Shown: positions 16,867-23,650 of the stretch, one piece after another
Numbering within the stretch: the first letter of the stretch is position 1
Layout of the letters: each line of letters opens with the position of its first letter
From: Bacillus massiliigorillae
GTDB lineage: Bacteria; Bacillota; Bacilli; Bacillales; DSM-1321
Assembly (NCBI RefSeq): GCF_000380245.2
Contig: NZ_HG428741.1
Span: forward strand, 2,720,159 to 2,784,158
Direction of reading: 5' to 3'
DNA length: 64,000 nt
Notes under the pieces: generated by a model
The model's database searches: none
Seen by the model: only the letters and a program-made list of their open reading frames with translations
Told to the model about the DNA's origin: nothing
Program-made: the position numbers and the translations under genes

Positions 16867-18087
16867 ATGAACTATTTATGGGGACTAATTGGATTACTCG
16901 CTGTTCTTGGCATTGCTTTTCTTATGTCAAATAACAAAAAAAGAATTAATTTTCGGACAGTATTAGTTGGATTAGCTATTCAAATATCATTTGCTTTTAT
17001 CGTACTTAAATGGCCATTAGGGCGCGCAGCCCTTCAAAAGCTTACAGATGTTGTTAATGCTATTATTACTTATGCAAACGAAGGAATATCATTCTTATTT
17101 GGAGGAATATACACTCCTGAATCAAATATTTCCTTTGTCTTTGCATTCAATGTGTTGACAGTTGTAATTTTCTTCTCCAGTTTGATTTCAGTGTTATATT
17201 ACTTAGGTATTATGCAATTTATTATTAAATACATTGGTGGCGGTCTAGCAAAACTATTGGGGACGAGAAAAGCCGAAACTTTCTCAGCAACAGCCAACAT
17301 TTTCGTTGGACAAACAGAAGCACCATTAGTTGTTAAACCATATTTACCAGGAATGACTATGTCGGAGCTATTTGCCGTTATGGTTTGTGGACTAGCTTCC
17401 GTTGCTGGTAGCGTTCTAATAGGATATTCACTTCTTGGTGTACCTCTTGAATACCTATTAGCGGCAAGTTTAATGTCTGCACCAGCGGGATTAGTATTAG
17501 CAAAAATTATCTATCCTGAAACGGAGGAAAGTAATGAAAACGAAGATTTTCAAATGCATAAAGATGATGAATCAGCTAACGTAATAGATGCTGCAGCTAA
17601 CGGTGCTTCGGTTGGATTACAACTAGCTTTAAATATTGGCGCTATGCTTCTTGCTTTCATTGCTTTAATTGCTTTACTTAACGGAATATTAAGTTTAATT
17701 GGAGGCATATTCGGTTTTGATCAACTTTCTTTAGAACTAATTTTAGGATATATATTCGCTCCGCTTTCCTTTATCATTGGTGTTCCTTGGAATGAAGCAC
17801 TTGTTGCGGGGAACTTTATTGGACAGAAATTAATTTTAAATGAATTTGTAGCCTATTCTGCCTTTGCGCCAGAAATTCCAAATTTATCTCCAAAAACCGT
17901 GGCGGTTATTAGCTTCGCATTATGTGGATTTGCCAATGTTTCGTCATTGGGAATTCTTTTAGGTGGATTGGGAAAATTAGCACCTAGCAGAAGAACAGAT
18001 ATTGCAAAAATGGGAGTCAAATCCGTCATTGCAGGTGCTCTCGCTTCATGCTTAAGTGCGGCAATTGCAGGCATGCTGATTGGATAA
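16867..18087 (+). CDS. nupC: Concentrative nucleoside transporter (NupC family)
   Basis: Polytopic CNT-family symporter of 406 residues that imports nucleosides with H+ or Na+. Visible: three N-terminal helices, FVFAFNVLTVVIFFSSLISVLYYLG, the substrate-site helix hairpin GQTEAPLVVKPYLPGMT (with the conserved Gln-Thr-Glu), and the second half with GVPWNEALVAGNFIGQKLILNEFVAY and SFALCGFANVSSLGILLGGLG. All CNT motifs are intact. ATG start with GAGGTG five bases upstream. It converges on the next gene and ends at a shared hairpin. Confidence 0.93.
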   Translation: MNYLWGLIGLLAVLGIAFLMSNNKKRINFRTVLVGLAIQISFAFIVLKWPLGRAALQKLTDVVNAIITYANEGISFLFGGIYTPESNISFVFAFNVLTVVIFFSSLISVLYYLGIMQFIIKYIGGGLAKLLGTRKAETFSATANIFVGQTEAPLVVKPYLPGMTMSELFAVMVCGLASVAGSVLIGYSLLGVPLEYLLAASLMSAPAGLVLAKIIYPETEESNENEDFQMHKDDESANVIDAAANGASVGLQLALNIGAMLLAFIALIALLNGILSLIGGIFGFDQLSLELILGYIFAPLSFIIGVPWNEALVAGNFIGQKLILNEFVAYSAFAPEIPNLSPKTVAVISFALCGFANVSSLGILLGGLGKLAPSRRTDIAKMGVKSVIAGALASCLSAAIAGMLIG

Positions 18088-18240
18088 GAAAATCGTAAGC
18101 ACCCTTCTTAGCTCCGTATGTGCTGGAGCTAGACAATAAGAAAAAACGTCACCTATCCATTTTGATTTAGAATTTACTACTTGTTTTTACTTCTAATCAA
18201 ATAGGAGCCATGTGGCAGTAGGCTTAGAGGCCAAACAAAA
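18088..18240. repeat. Fragment resembling the dispersed GGAGCT-AGACAATA element
   Basis: AGCTCC (18110-18115) and GGAGCT (18125-18130) form a short inverted repeat, followed immediately by AGACAATA and an A-rich run. The same AGCTCC ... GGAGCT ... AGACAATA order occurs in the complete structured element at 46253-46400. I take this as a degenerate or partial member. No coding potential is evident. Confidence 0.45.
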
Positions 18241-18262
18241 TTTTATATATTCTTCTCCTTTT

Positions 18263-18314
18263 AAAAAAGAGGCGTCCCAAAGTGCTTTTCAATCACTTTC
18301 AGGACGCCTCTTTA
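18263..18314. terminator. Bidirectional terminator, shared hairpin family copy 1
   Basis: AAAGAGGCGTCC (18266-18277) pairs with GGACGCCTCTTT (18302-18313). The inner part carries CACTTTC on the right arm and a decayed AAAGTG on the left. It separates converging nupC and the hypothetical gene at 18353. Same core as copies at 39419, 58092 and 61577. Confidence 0.8.
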
Positions 18315-18352
18315 CGCTTTTAATATGCTTCGTATATGTTTTATTTGGCCAT

Positions 18353-18814
18353 TTATTTCTTCCAAGCCGCATTAACTCGGTCTGTAATATTTTGTATCTC
18401 TTGGTCAAGACTTAGTATTTCCGCCTTCATTTCTGGAGGATAATCCTCCACACATTCTTGTATTTCTTTTGGTAAATTGTCCATATCTAAATCAGTTGCA
18501 AAAGATCTTCCTTGCTTTATAAGATAACGCTCCGCTTTCGTACGAGCCTTATCTGCAGTGCTGATATTTCCTGCTTCAATATCATTTAGTTTATTTCTGA
18601 CATACATTTGAATCGTTCTAATAAGGCTTTCTTGGGGTATACTCCAACCTTTTGAATGAATATAGATATCTTCATTATTTTTAAAAATTTCACAATAACC
18701 ATGTGTAATCGGTAATTCTTCTTTAAATATCACAATAGCACTACATAAAAAATTTGCTGGTGTCGGTGATTTCTCAAAATTAGGTCGCTTACATAAAATG
18801 ATTGTTGATATCAT
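18353..18814 (-). CDS. Hypothetical protein, 153 residues
   Basis: Not recognised. The protein is soluble with no signal peptide or membrane segment: an N-terminal mixed alpha/beta part (MISTIILCKRPNFEKSPTPA, CSAIVIFKEELPITHGYCEIF) and a charged helical C-terminal half (TADKARTKAERYLIKQGRSFATDLD, PPEMKAEILSLDQEIQNITDRVNAAWKK). Start: ATG with TAGGAGAC upstream. It is a single gene facing nupC. Codon use and base composition look like the neighbours, so I see no sign of recent transfer. Confidence 0.7.
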   Translation of the reverse strand: MISTIILCKRPNFEKSPTPANFLCSAIVIFKEELPITHGYCEIFKNNEDIYIHSKGWSIPQESLIRTIQMYVRNKLNDIEAGNISTADKARTKAERYLIKQGRSFATDLDMDNLPKEIQECVEDYPPEMKAEILSLDQEIQNITDRVNAAWKK

Positions 18815-19030
18815 ATTTAGTCTCCTATTTTTAGCTACTCATTTTTCATGAATTTGGAATATAAAAATTATATCAATATAAAATATAGCTAGCAAATAGA
18901 ATTAAGAATATTAACTTTTATAAGCAAAATAACTCATAGTAGATTTGATTTCCATCGAAATTTAATTACTTTTGCCTATATAATCAGGTACAATAAAAGT
19001 CGAAATATATACTGAACAGGAGCAAACAGA

Positions 19031-19495
19031 ATGATTACTTTTGAGCCAATTACAGAAGAAACATTATATATTGCTAAAGAAATACTAAATTCGAATCATG
19101 ATTACAATATATTAGAAAATGGCAGCCCTAATCGCTCAGATGAACAAGTGAAAGAGGAGCTTCAAAATGATAGAAGTACAAGCGTTTTCATAAAGGCTGA
19201 TGATACATATATTGGTGTGATTGATTACTTGCTAATAAATCCCAAAGATCAAACAACTTGGATTGGTTTATTTATGATTCATAATGACTATCACGGTTTT
19301 GGCTACGGATTAATGGCATATACTGCCTTTGAAGAGGTTATTAAGACCGATAGTACCCCTAAGCTACGTCTAGCGATTTTAGAAAAAAATATAATAGCGA
19401 AAAACTTCTGGGAACGAGTAGGATATTCTTTCTATGACAAAGGTAAAGTAAAGGAAAATATTGTCGATTGTTACGAGAAAATTCTATCGGTATAA
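19031..19495 (+). CDS. GNAT-family N-acetyltransferase
   Basis: Single-domain acetyl-CoA-dependent acetyltransferase of 154 residues. GLFMIHNDYHGFGYGLMAYTAFEE (residues about 77-100) holds the pyrophosphate-binding motif A (here H-G-F-G-Y-G, a variant of Q/R-x-x-G-x-G/A), preceded by a beta-strand YIGVIDYLLINPKD and followed by the motif B region KNIIAKNFWERVGYSFYDKGK. Substrate unknown. ATG with AGGAGC upstream. A weak terminator (19509-19552) follows. Confidence 0.82.
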   Translation: MITFEPITEETLYIAKEILNSNHDYNILENGSPNRSDEQVKEELQNDRSTSVFIKADDTYIGVIDYLLINPKDQTTWIGLFMIHNDYHGFGYGLMAYTAFEEVIKTDSTPKLRLAILEKNIIAKNFWERVGYSFYDKGKVKENIVDCYEKILSV

Positions 19496-19508
19496 AATCG
19501 GTTTCATA

Positions 19509-19552
19509 TCCTTCACTAATGGGATTGGTGAAGGATTAGCTATCTTTTTAAG
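19509..19552 (+). terminator. Weak terminator after the acetyltransferase gene
   Basis: ATCCTTCAC and GTGAAGGAT form a nine-bp stem around an 11-base loop, 14 bases past the stop. The T-run (five T) begins about nine bases after the stem, so termination may be inefficient. Confidence 0.5.
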
Positions 19553-19577
19553 TTTCTGATATTTTTCACTATTGAAC

Positions 19578-19606
19578 TTGTTATTTAAGATATATTCATG
19601 TATAAT
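19578..19606 (+). promoter_or_regulatory. Strong sigma-A promoter of the cold-shock gene
   Basis: TTGTTA (19578-19583), exactly 17 bases, TATAAT (19601-19606, perfect). It lies about 150 bases before the ATG, giving the long untranslated leader typical of cold-shock mRNAs. Confidence 0.8.
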
Positions 19607-19613
19607 ATATCTT

Positions 19614-19757
19614 ATCAGTAGGATTAAAAATTTGCGTATTATCAAGCGCCAAAAGGGAAACGTTTGTTGTTTGATAATGTGTGAATTTTATTATCTCAAC
19701 TGGGAAGTAATAAAGTAGCATGTTAATTTTTGTTTAACTTTTAGGAGGATTTATCGT
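19614..19757 (+). promoter_or_regulatory. Long structured 5' leader of the cold-shock mRNA
   Basis: About 145 untranslated bases between the predicted start of transcription and the ATG. ATTATCAA (19638-19645) pairs with TTGATAAT (19671-19678), enclosing AAAAGGGAAACG. Cold-shock mRNAs in other bacteria use such leaders to change folding and translation at low temperature; that role here is inferred. The AGGAGG ribosome binding site stands nine bases from the ATG. Confidence 0.5.
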
Positions 19758-19961
19758 ATGACAGTAACAGGTAAAGTAAAATGGTTTAATGGCGAAAAAG
19801 GTTTTGGCTTCATCGAAGTACCAGGCGGAAACGATGTATTCGTTCACTTTTCTGCAATCCAAGGCGAAGGCTACAAAACTCTTGATGAAGGTCAAGAAGT
19901 AGAGTTCGAAATCGAAGATGGCAGCCGTGGACCACAAGCTAAGAACGTAGTAAAACTTTAA
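19758..19961 (+). CDS. Cold-shock protein (CspA/CspB family)
   Basis: Single cold-shock domain of 67 residues, the standard size. It has both RNA-binding motifs: KGFGFIEV (RNP1) and VFVHFSAI (RNP2), with the N-terminal GKVKWFNGEKG strand and the C-terminal GPQAKNV. It binds single-stranded RNA/DNA and acts as an RNA chaperone in the cytosol. Strong promoter, long leader and own terminator indicate a highly expressed single gene. Which Csp paralogue it is cannot be decided here. Confidence 0.97.
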   Translation: MTVTGKVKWFNGEKGFGFIEVPGGNDVFVHFSAIQGEGYKTLDEGQEVEFEIEDGSRGPQAKNVVKL

Positions 19962-19988
19962 TTTAAACTTTCACTTACGTTTATTTAG

Positions 19989-20014
19989 ACGCTACTCTAT
20001 AGTAGCGTCTTTTG
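19989..20014 (+). terminator. Terminator of the cold-shock gene
   Basis: GACGCTAC/GTAGCGTC stem (19989-19996, 20003-20010), extendable by ACT/AGT toward the loop, followed by TTTTG. Confidence 0.9.
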
Positions 20015-20027
20015 TCATGCCAAAAAA

Positions 20028-20079
20028 GCTGACTCATGTCTATGATTACACATTTAGTGTAACCAAAAAAGAGTCAGCT
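20028..20079 (-). terminator. Terminator of the DUF1659-DUF2922-YvrJ operon
   Basis: AGCTGACTC (20028-20036) and GAGTCAGCT (20071-20079) form the base; an inner GATTACAC/GTGTAACC pair makes a two-part stem. On the minus strand it ends in TTTTTT. Confidence 0.85.
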
Positions 20080-20094
20080 ATCATTTTATTCACC

Positions 20095-20250
20095 TTAAAT
20101 TTGAAATGTACTTTCCTCTTTCATTCGTTGAGGGAGGCTTTGGATTGTTTCAATTAGCACATTTAATTTTGTTTCAATTCGGTACAATAAATAAAGTGTT
20201 ACAACAATTGGAAAGCCAACATCACTAATGAAAGGAATCATATTTTCCAC
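20095..20250 (-). CDS. YvrJ family protein, 51 residues
   Basis: Small protein read from the minus strand: VENMIPFISDVGFPIVVTLY, then LLYRIETKLNVLIETIQSL and a charged tail ending STFQI. One transmembrane segment followed by an amphipathic helix, with the VGFPIxVTLYLLYRIE pattern that marks the YvrJ family. GTG start at 20248-20250, eight bases after AGGAGG; a second GTG only two bases from the AGGAGG is less likely. It is the third gene after DUF1659 and DUF2922 proteins, a trio that recurs together in Bacillus. Function unknown. Confidence 0.85.
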   Translation of the reverse strand: MENMIPFISDVGFPIVVTLYLLYRIETKLNVLIETIQSLPQRMKEESTFQI

Positions 20251-20273
20251 TTTCACTTCCTCCTTTCAATATT

Positions 20274-20310
20274 AATCAGTGGTAATAAACAACATTTATC
20301 ACCACTGATT
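20274..20310 (-). other. Intercistronic hairpin between DUF2922 and YvrJ genes
   Basis: AATCAGTGGT (20274-20283) pairs perfectly with ACCACTGATT (20301-20310), and ATAAA/TTTAT continue the stem inside after one mismatch, leaving a CAACA loop. No T-run follows on the minus strand, so it is not a classical terminator. It may stop exonucleases or act as an RNase site that sets unequal levels of the two genes. Confidence 0.6.
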
Positions 20311-20321
20311 ATGCTACTTAC

Positions 20322-20537
20322 TTAAATGCTATACTCTTGGATAGTTCGATCCACAACACGTACTGCTTTCTTAGCAACAAATTTACTGGCAGAAGACGAA
20401 AAAATGGCTTGTGCAATTAATGTATCCATCACTGCTTTCACAGTATCAATATCAACTGGCTCCTTCGGCTGATCGATAGATATAGTCGTAGACTTGCTAT
20501 TATCCATTGTGAAAACCATCTCTAATGTTTTACTCAT
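20322..20537 (-). CDS. DUF2922 domain-containing protein, 71 residues
   Basis: Small soluble protein: MSKTLEMVFTMDNSKSTTIS, IDQPKEPVDIDTVKAVMDTL, then a hydrophobic IAQAIFSSSASKFVAKKAVRVVDRTIQEYSI. The L-x-M-x-F-x-x-x-x-G/N-K and P-x-x-x-(D)-xx-x-V-xxxM patterns are those of DUF2922. It has the AGGAGG ribosome binding site at seven bases. It lies in the DUF1659-DUF2922-YvrJ gene cluster; partners always found together suggest a joint, so far unknown, function. Confidence 0.85.
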   Translation of the reverse strand: MSKTLEMVFTMDNSKSTTISIDQPKEPVDIDTVKAVMDTLIAQAIFSSSASKFVAKKAVRVVDRTIQEYSI

Positions 20538-20571
20538 CTTACTTCCTCCTTTCCTCTCTTTCTATCTCTTT

Positions 20572-20790
20572 TTATTCTTCTATACTTTGTAACTCTTGTT
20601 GTTCAATAGCATAGGTAGGATGAATCTGAAGACTAGCAATTGCTTTTGCAGATACAAGAAGTTGTTCTGCCGTAGCAGTTGGATCGATGTTGGAAAACGT
20701 TTTTCTCGCAAGAATTGGTTTTCCTTCTCCATCAATCCCTGTTTGAAAAGTTAAGCGTAATTGTTTTGAAACCAATGTTTCAATCGCCAT
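20572..20790 (-). CDS. DUF1659 domain-containing protein, 72 residues
   Basis: Small soluble protein with the DUF1659 pattern SKQLRLTFQTGIDGEGKPIL, ARKTFSNIDPTATAEQLLVS and a closing AIASLQIHPTYAIEQQEL. Start: ATG at 20788-20790, eight bases after GGAGG; a GTG three codons upstream overlaps the ribosome binding site. First gene of the trio, so the promoter should lie in the 85 bases between it and the divergent glycerophosphodiesterase gene; I cannot point to convincing boxes there. Confidence 0.85.
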   Translation of the reverse strand: MAIETLVSKQLRLTFQTGIDGEGKPILARKTFSNIDPTATAEQLLVSAKAIASLQIHPTYAIEQQELQSIEE

Positions 20791-20875
20791 GCTTTTCACC
20801 TCCCTTCACATTTGTTATATATAAAAGTAAGGAAAAAGTAGCGGGTATTAATAAATATGTATCGGAGGAAAAAGC

Positions 20876-21718
20876 ATGCTCATCATCTTATGTATTTTAG
20901 TTATAGTCTCCATTCTTATATGTTGTTTCTACATGCTTCAAAAAGGCAAACGTAGCAATACAACTATTGATCAAAAAAAACCGTTGATTATTGCCCATAG
21001 AGGTGCAGCGGGAAGCTATCCTGAGAATACCCATAGCGCCTTTCAAGCTGCGCTGGATTTACAAGCCGATATGCTTGAATTTGATATACAACTAACGAAA
21101 GATAATCAATTCGCTGTCATACACGATGAGACTGTAGACCGCACTACAAATGGGAAAGGTCTAGTAAGAGAGTTTACAATAGAGGAATTAAAACAATTAG
21201 ATGCAGGTTCATGGAAGCATCCTTCTTTTGCAGGTGAGAGAATACCAGCATTCACGGAAATGTTCGAGCAATATAATAGTAAAGTGCAGATGCTTATAGA
21301 AGTAAAGCATATTTTTGATATTGACAAAGTAGCTATGCTATTAGTAGATTTTTTACGAAAAAAACCTCATGAACACATTATTATTCAAAGCTTTAATAGT
21401 GAGTTCATCAAAGTATTTCATCAATTGCTGCCAAATATACCAGTCGGTGTATTAATTAAACAACAAATGAACGGGATTACTAAGAAACAGGTAGAAGATC
21501 ATGCTTCCTATGCTTCATACATCAATCCAAGGATTACAAATAGTAGCTCACAACTTCTCAATACTATTCATAATCAAAATGCCCATTGTTTTATTTGGAC
21601 AATACGCAATGAACAGCAAATGAAGAAAGCATTAGCTATCAATCCAGATGGAATCGTTACTGATTACCCTGAATGGTTTATAAAATTAAATAAGAGCAAA
21701 AAACCAGCATCCCTCTAA
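20876..21718 (+). CDS. Glycerophosphodiester phosphodiesterase, membrane-anchored
   Basis: 280-residue GDPD-family TIM-barrel enzyme that hydrolyses glycerophosphodiesters to glycerol-3-phosphate and alcohol. Residues 1-21 are a hydrophobic anchor, placing the domain outside the membrane. Catalytic signatures: HRGAAGSYPENTHSAF (His41, Arg42, Glu in PENT), LEFDIQLTKD (metal-binding Glu and Asp), VIHDETVDRTTNGKG (second His), EVKH and QSFN further on, and FIWTIRNEQQMKKA near the end. Full length. GGAGG seven bases before ATG. A strong terminator follows. Confidence 0.92.
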   Translation: MLIILCILVIVSILICCFYMLQKGKRSNTTIDQKKPLIIAHRGAAGSYPENTHSAFQAALDLQADMLEFDIQLTKDNQFAVIHDETVDRTTNGKGLVREFTIEELKQLDAGSWKHPSFAGERIPAFTEMFEQYNSKVQMLIEVKHIFDIDKVAMLLVDFLRKKPHEHIIIQSFNSEFIKVFHQLLPNIPVGVLIKQQMNGITKKQVEDHASYASYINPRITNSSSQLLNTIHNQNAHCFIWTIRNEQQMKKALAINPDGIVTDYPEWFIKLNKSKKPASL

Positions 21719-21733
21719 GCATGCTGGTTTTTT
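21698..21733. terminator. Bidirectional terminator
   Basis: AAAACCAGCAT/ATGCTGGTTTT stem (21700-21710, 21721-21731) with a ten-base loop and T-run; it covers the stop codon area of the phosphodiesterase and also faces the converging deacetylase. Confidence 0.9.
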
Positions 21734-21743
21734 GCTTTCATTC

Positions 21744-22997
21744 TTACTCCACTATATTCCGTCCCTTGTATGTACCATTAAGTTTATTTATAAAATCAGT
21801 CATACTATGACTTGGAGCAATACCTTGGCGATTTAATTCATAACGATCATCACCTAATTTTACATTCCCAGTATTAGTTGTAAATGCCATGCGAATACCT
21901 GCTTCACTTATAGCACTCACTGCTTCTTGATCAAATTGCCCCCAAGGATATGCCAAATATTGGATTCTATTTGGATTACCATCAAACGCTCCAATATGCT
22001 CCTTACCTCTTAATGTATCATTTAAAATCTCATCATAGTTTTTCTTAATTAAGTATGGTTGAGATGTAATAGGATCTCGTAAATGAAGTCCGAATGTATG
22101 CGATTGAAAATCATAAACATCTTTTGATTCTCTCATTTCTTTATATCCTACATATGAAAAAGTCATTTCATCCCACGGTTTTGCTTGCGCTCTCACTCGG
22201 TCTCCAATGATAAATTGAGTTGCTTTTTGATTATTTGCTTTCAAAATAGGATATGCATATTTAACAGTTGAGGTATTACCATCATCAAACGTAATGGCTA
22301 CTACCCTACCTGTTAAATTCTGTTCATTATATAAGTAACGATCCAACTCTTGAAGTGTTATCGTTCTCCATCCATTCGCTTTTAAATATTTCATTTGTTC
22401 TTGGAATGTGGAAACTTTAATAACCATTGAGTTCTTACTAAAAGGTGTAAGTTCTGGATTAGGCAACATATGATGGTACATTAGGACAGGTATACCCTTA
22501 TCTTCTGTTACCGCTTGCGCACTTATATACCCTATTCGATTACCTACATTTACTTGATACCAGTCTTTTACCTTTCCAATAACCGGATAACGTATATTGA
22601 TATTTATTACTGCTAGCACTTGCTTTGAACCAACTGTTCGATCATATACTGGCGTCTTTGCTTTTGTAACAACTACATCATTTGTCGCAGCCATTACATT
22701 TGCCTGCACAAAATTTGTCGTCTTCTTCCCAACTTGTCCATTTCTCTTATCAAAGTAAGCATTATTATTGCCGTATTTTATATAAAAACGATTAGCATCA
22801 GAACGACTTAACACAAATTGTTGCTTGGCATTAATAGTGCCTATTTGCAGTTCCTTTCCGTCAACAACATCATAAACGGCAGTTGTTCGAATAGCCTGAA
22901 CATAATTATTCTGCACAGCTTCTGTTTCTTTGGTTATACCAAATGAAACTAAACCAACGAAAACAACCATCACTAATGTTCTTACAAATTTAGTCAT
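21744..22997 (-). CDS. Secreted polysaccharide deacetylase with N-terminal SH3-like repeats
   Basis: 417 residues. A signal peptide (MTKFVRTLVMVVFVGLVSFG) is followed by two SH3b-like segments (about 30-170; RTTAVYDVVDGKELQIGTIN and KTPVYDRTVGSKQVLAVINI ... GKVKDWYQVNVGNRIGYIS), then a NodB carbohydrate-esterase 4 domain. The latter has ITFDDGNTSTV with the base and metal Asp pair, SHTFGLH with two metal His, and AYPWGQFDQEAV as motif 3. It probably removes acetyl groups from cell-wall glycans. Domain order suggests wall binding by the SH3 part. ATG with AAAAGGAAA upstream. Confidence 0.9.
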   Translation of the reverse strand: MTKFVRTLVMVVFVGLVSFGITKETEAVQNNYVQAIRTTAVYDVVDGKELQIGTINAKQQFVLSRSDANRFYIKYGNNNAYFDKRNGQVGKKTTNFVQANVMAATNDVVVTKAKTPVYDRTVGSKQVLAVININIRYPVIGKVKDWYQVNVGNRIGYISAQAVTEDKGIPVLMYHHMLPNPELTPFSKNSMVIKVSTFQEQMKYLKANGWRTITLQELDRYLYNEQNLTGRVVAITFDDGNTSTVKYAYPILKANNQKATQFIIGDRVRAQAKPWDEMTFSYVGYKEMRESKDVYDFQSHTFGLHLRDPITSQPYLIKKNYDEILNDTLRGKEHIGAFDGNPNRIQYLAYPWGQFDQEAVSAISEAGIRMAFTTNTGNVKLGDDRYELNRQGIAPSHSMTDFINKLNGTYKGRNIVE

Positions 22998-23198
22998 TAT
23001 TTCCTTTTCCCCTTTTTCTTTGTCTATTATTCGTGTGGCACAAAGCTACGAAAACTTAATAAATTTATTATTCCCGAGCAATTCCAATACATTGTAACAA
23101 AATTTGTCATGGAAATCCATGCTAATACCTTCTATCATCTGACAATTTTCAAGTATAGACCATGTTCAATCAGAGAAACTACTATTGAGGTGAACTAA

Positions 23199-23636
23199 AT
23201 GAAAAATGATGATATTAAAGAATTAAATGATTTTCTCAAAGGTTTATATATGGGAATTCATGCATATGAGCATTATATTAAACACTGCCAAGATCTCGAC
23301 AGTAAGAAAGTATTACAAAAGATACAGCAGGAGCATAAATTCAGCGCAATGCGAATTGCTGAACGAATTCAAAACTTAAACGGAACACCCGTAACAGATG
23401 AAGGTATCATGGGCTCTATGATTGACTTTATCAGCTCATTTACAAGCCCAAAAACTAATGCAAACATTATTGAGGAAGCGATTAAAGCAGAACAACATTA
23501 TGCCGTACACATAGCTGGAAAGAATATTAAAGGAGATATTAGCGAAGAGAATAAGAAGCTTATTGATGAAGTACTAGAAAGCAACAATCATCATGTACAG
23601 ACGCTGCAGCAGTTACAAACAAAAGGTGTCAATTAA
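23199..23636 (+). CDS. DUF2383 (ferritin-like four-helix bundle) protein
   Basis: Soluble 145-residue, all-helical protein: ELNDFLKGLYMGIHAYEHYI, KKVLQKIQQEHKFSAMRIAERIQ, IIEEAIKAEQHYAVHIAG, and LIDEVLESNNHHVQTLQQLQ, with Glu/His residues spaced as in ferritin-like bundles (EHYI, EHKF, EQHY, HH). This is the DUF2383/PA2169-type pattern; the family is often sporulation- or stress-associated, but no function is proven. ATG with GAGGTG. Its stop codon lies inside a terminator stem shared with the converging btuD. Confidence 0.75.
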   Translation: MKNDDIKELNDFLKGLYMGIHAYEHYIKHCQDLDSKKVLQKIQQEHKFSAMRIAERIQNLNGTPVTDEGIMGSMIDFISSFTSPKTNANIIEEAIKAEQHYAVHIAGKNIKGDISEENKKLIDEVLESNNHHVQTLQQLQTKGVN

Positions 23637-23650
23637 TCTTGACACCTTTT
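23621..23650. terminator. Bidirectional terminator overlapping a stop codon
   Basis: Perfect 12-bp stem AAAAGGTGTCAA/TTGACACCTTTT (23621-23632, 23639-23650) with a six-base loop. The stop codon of the DUF2383 gene (23634-23636) is in the loop and the btuD stop touches the other base, so two converging genes share one compact terminator. Confidence 0.9.
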
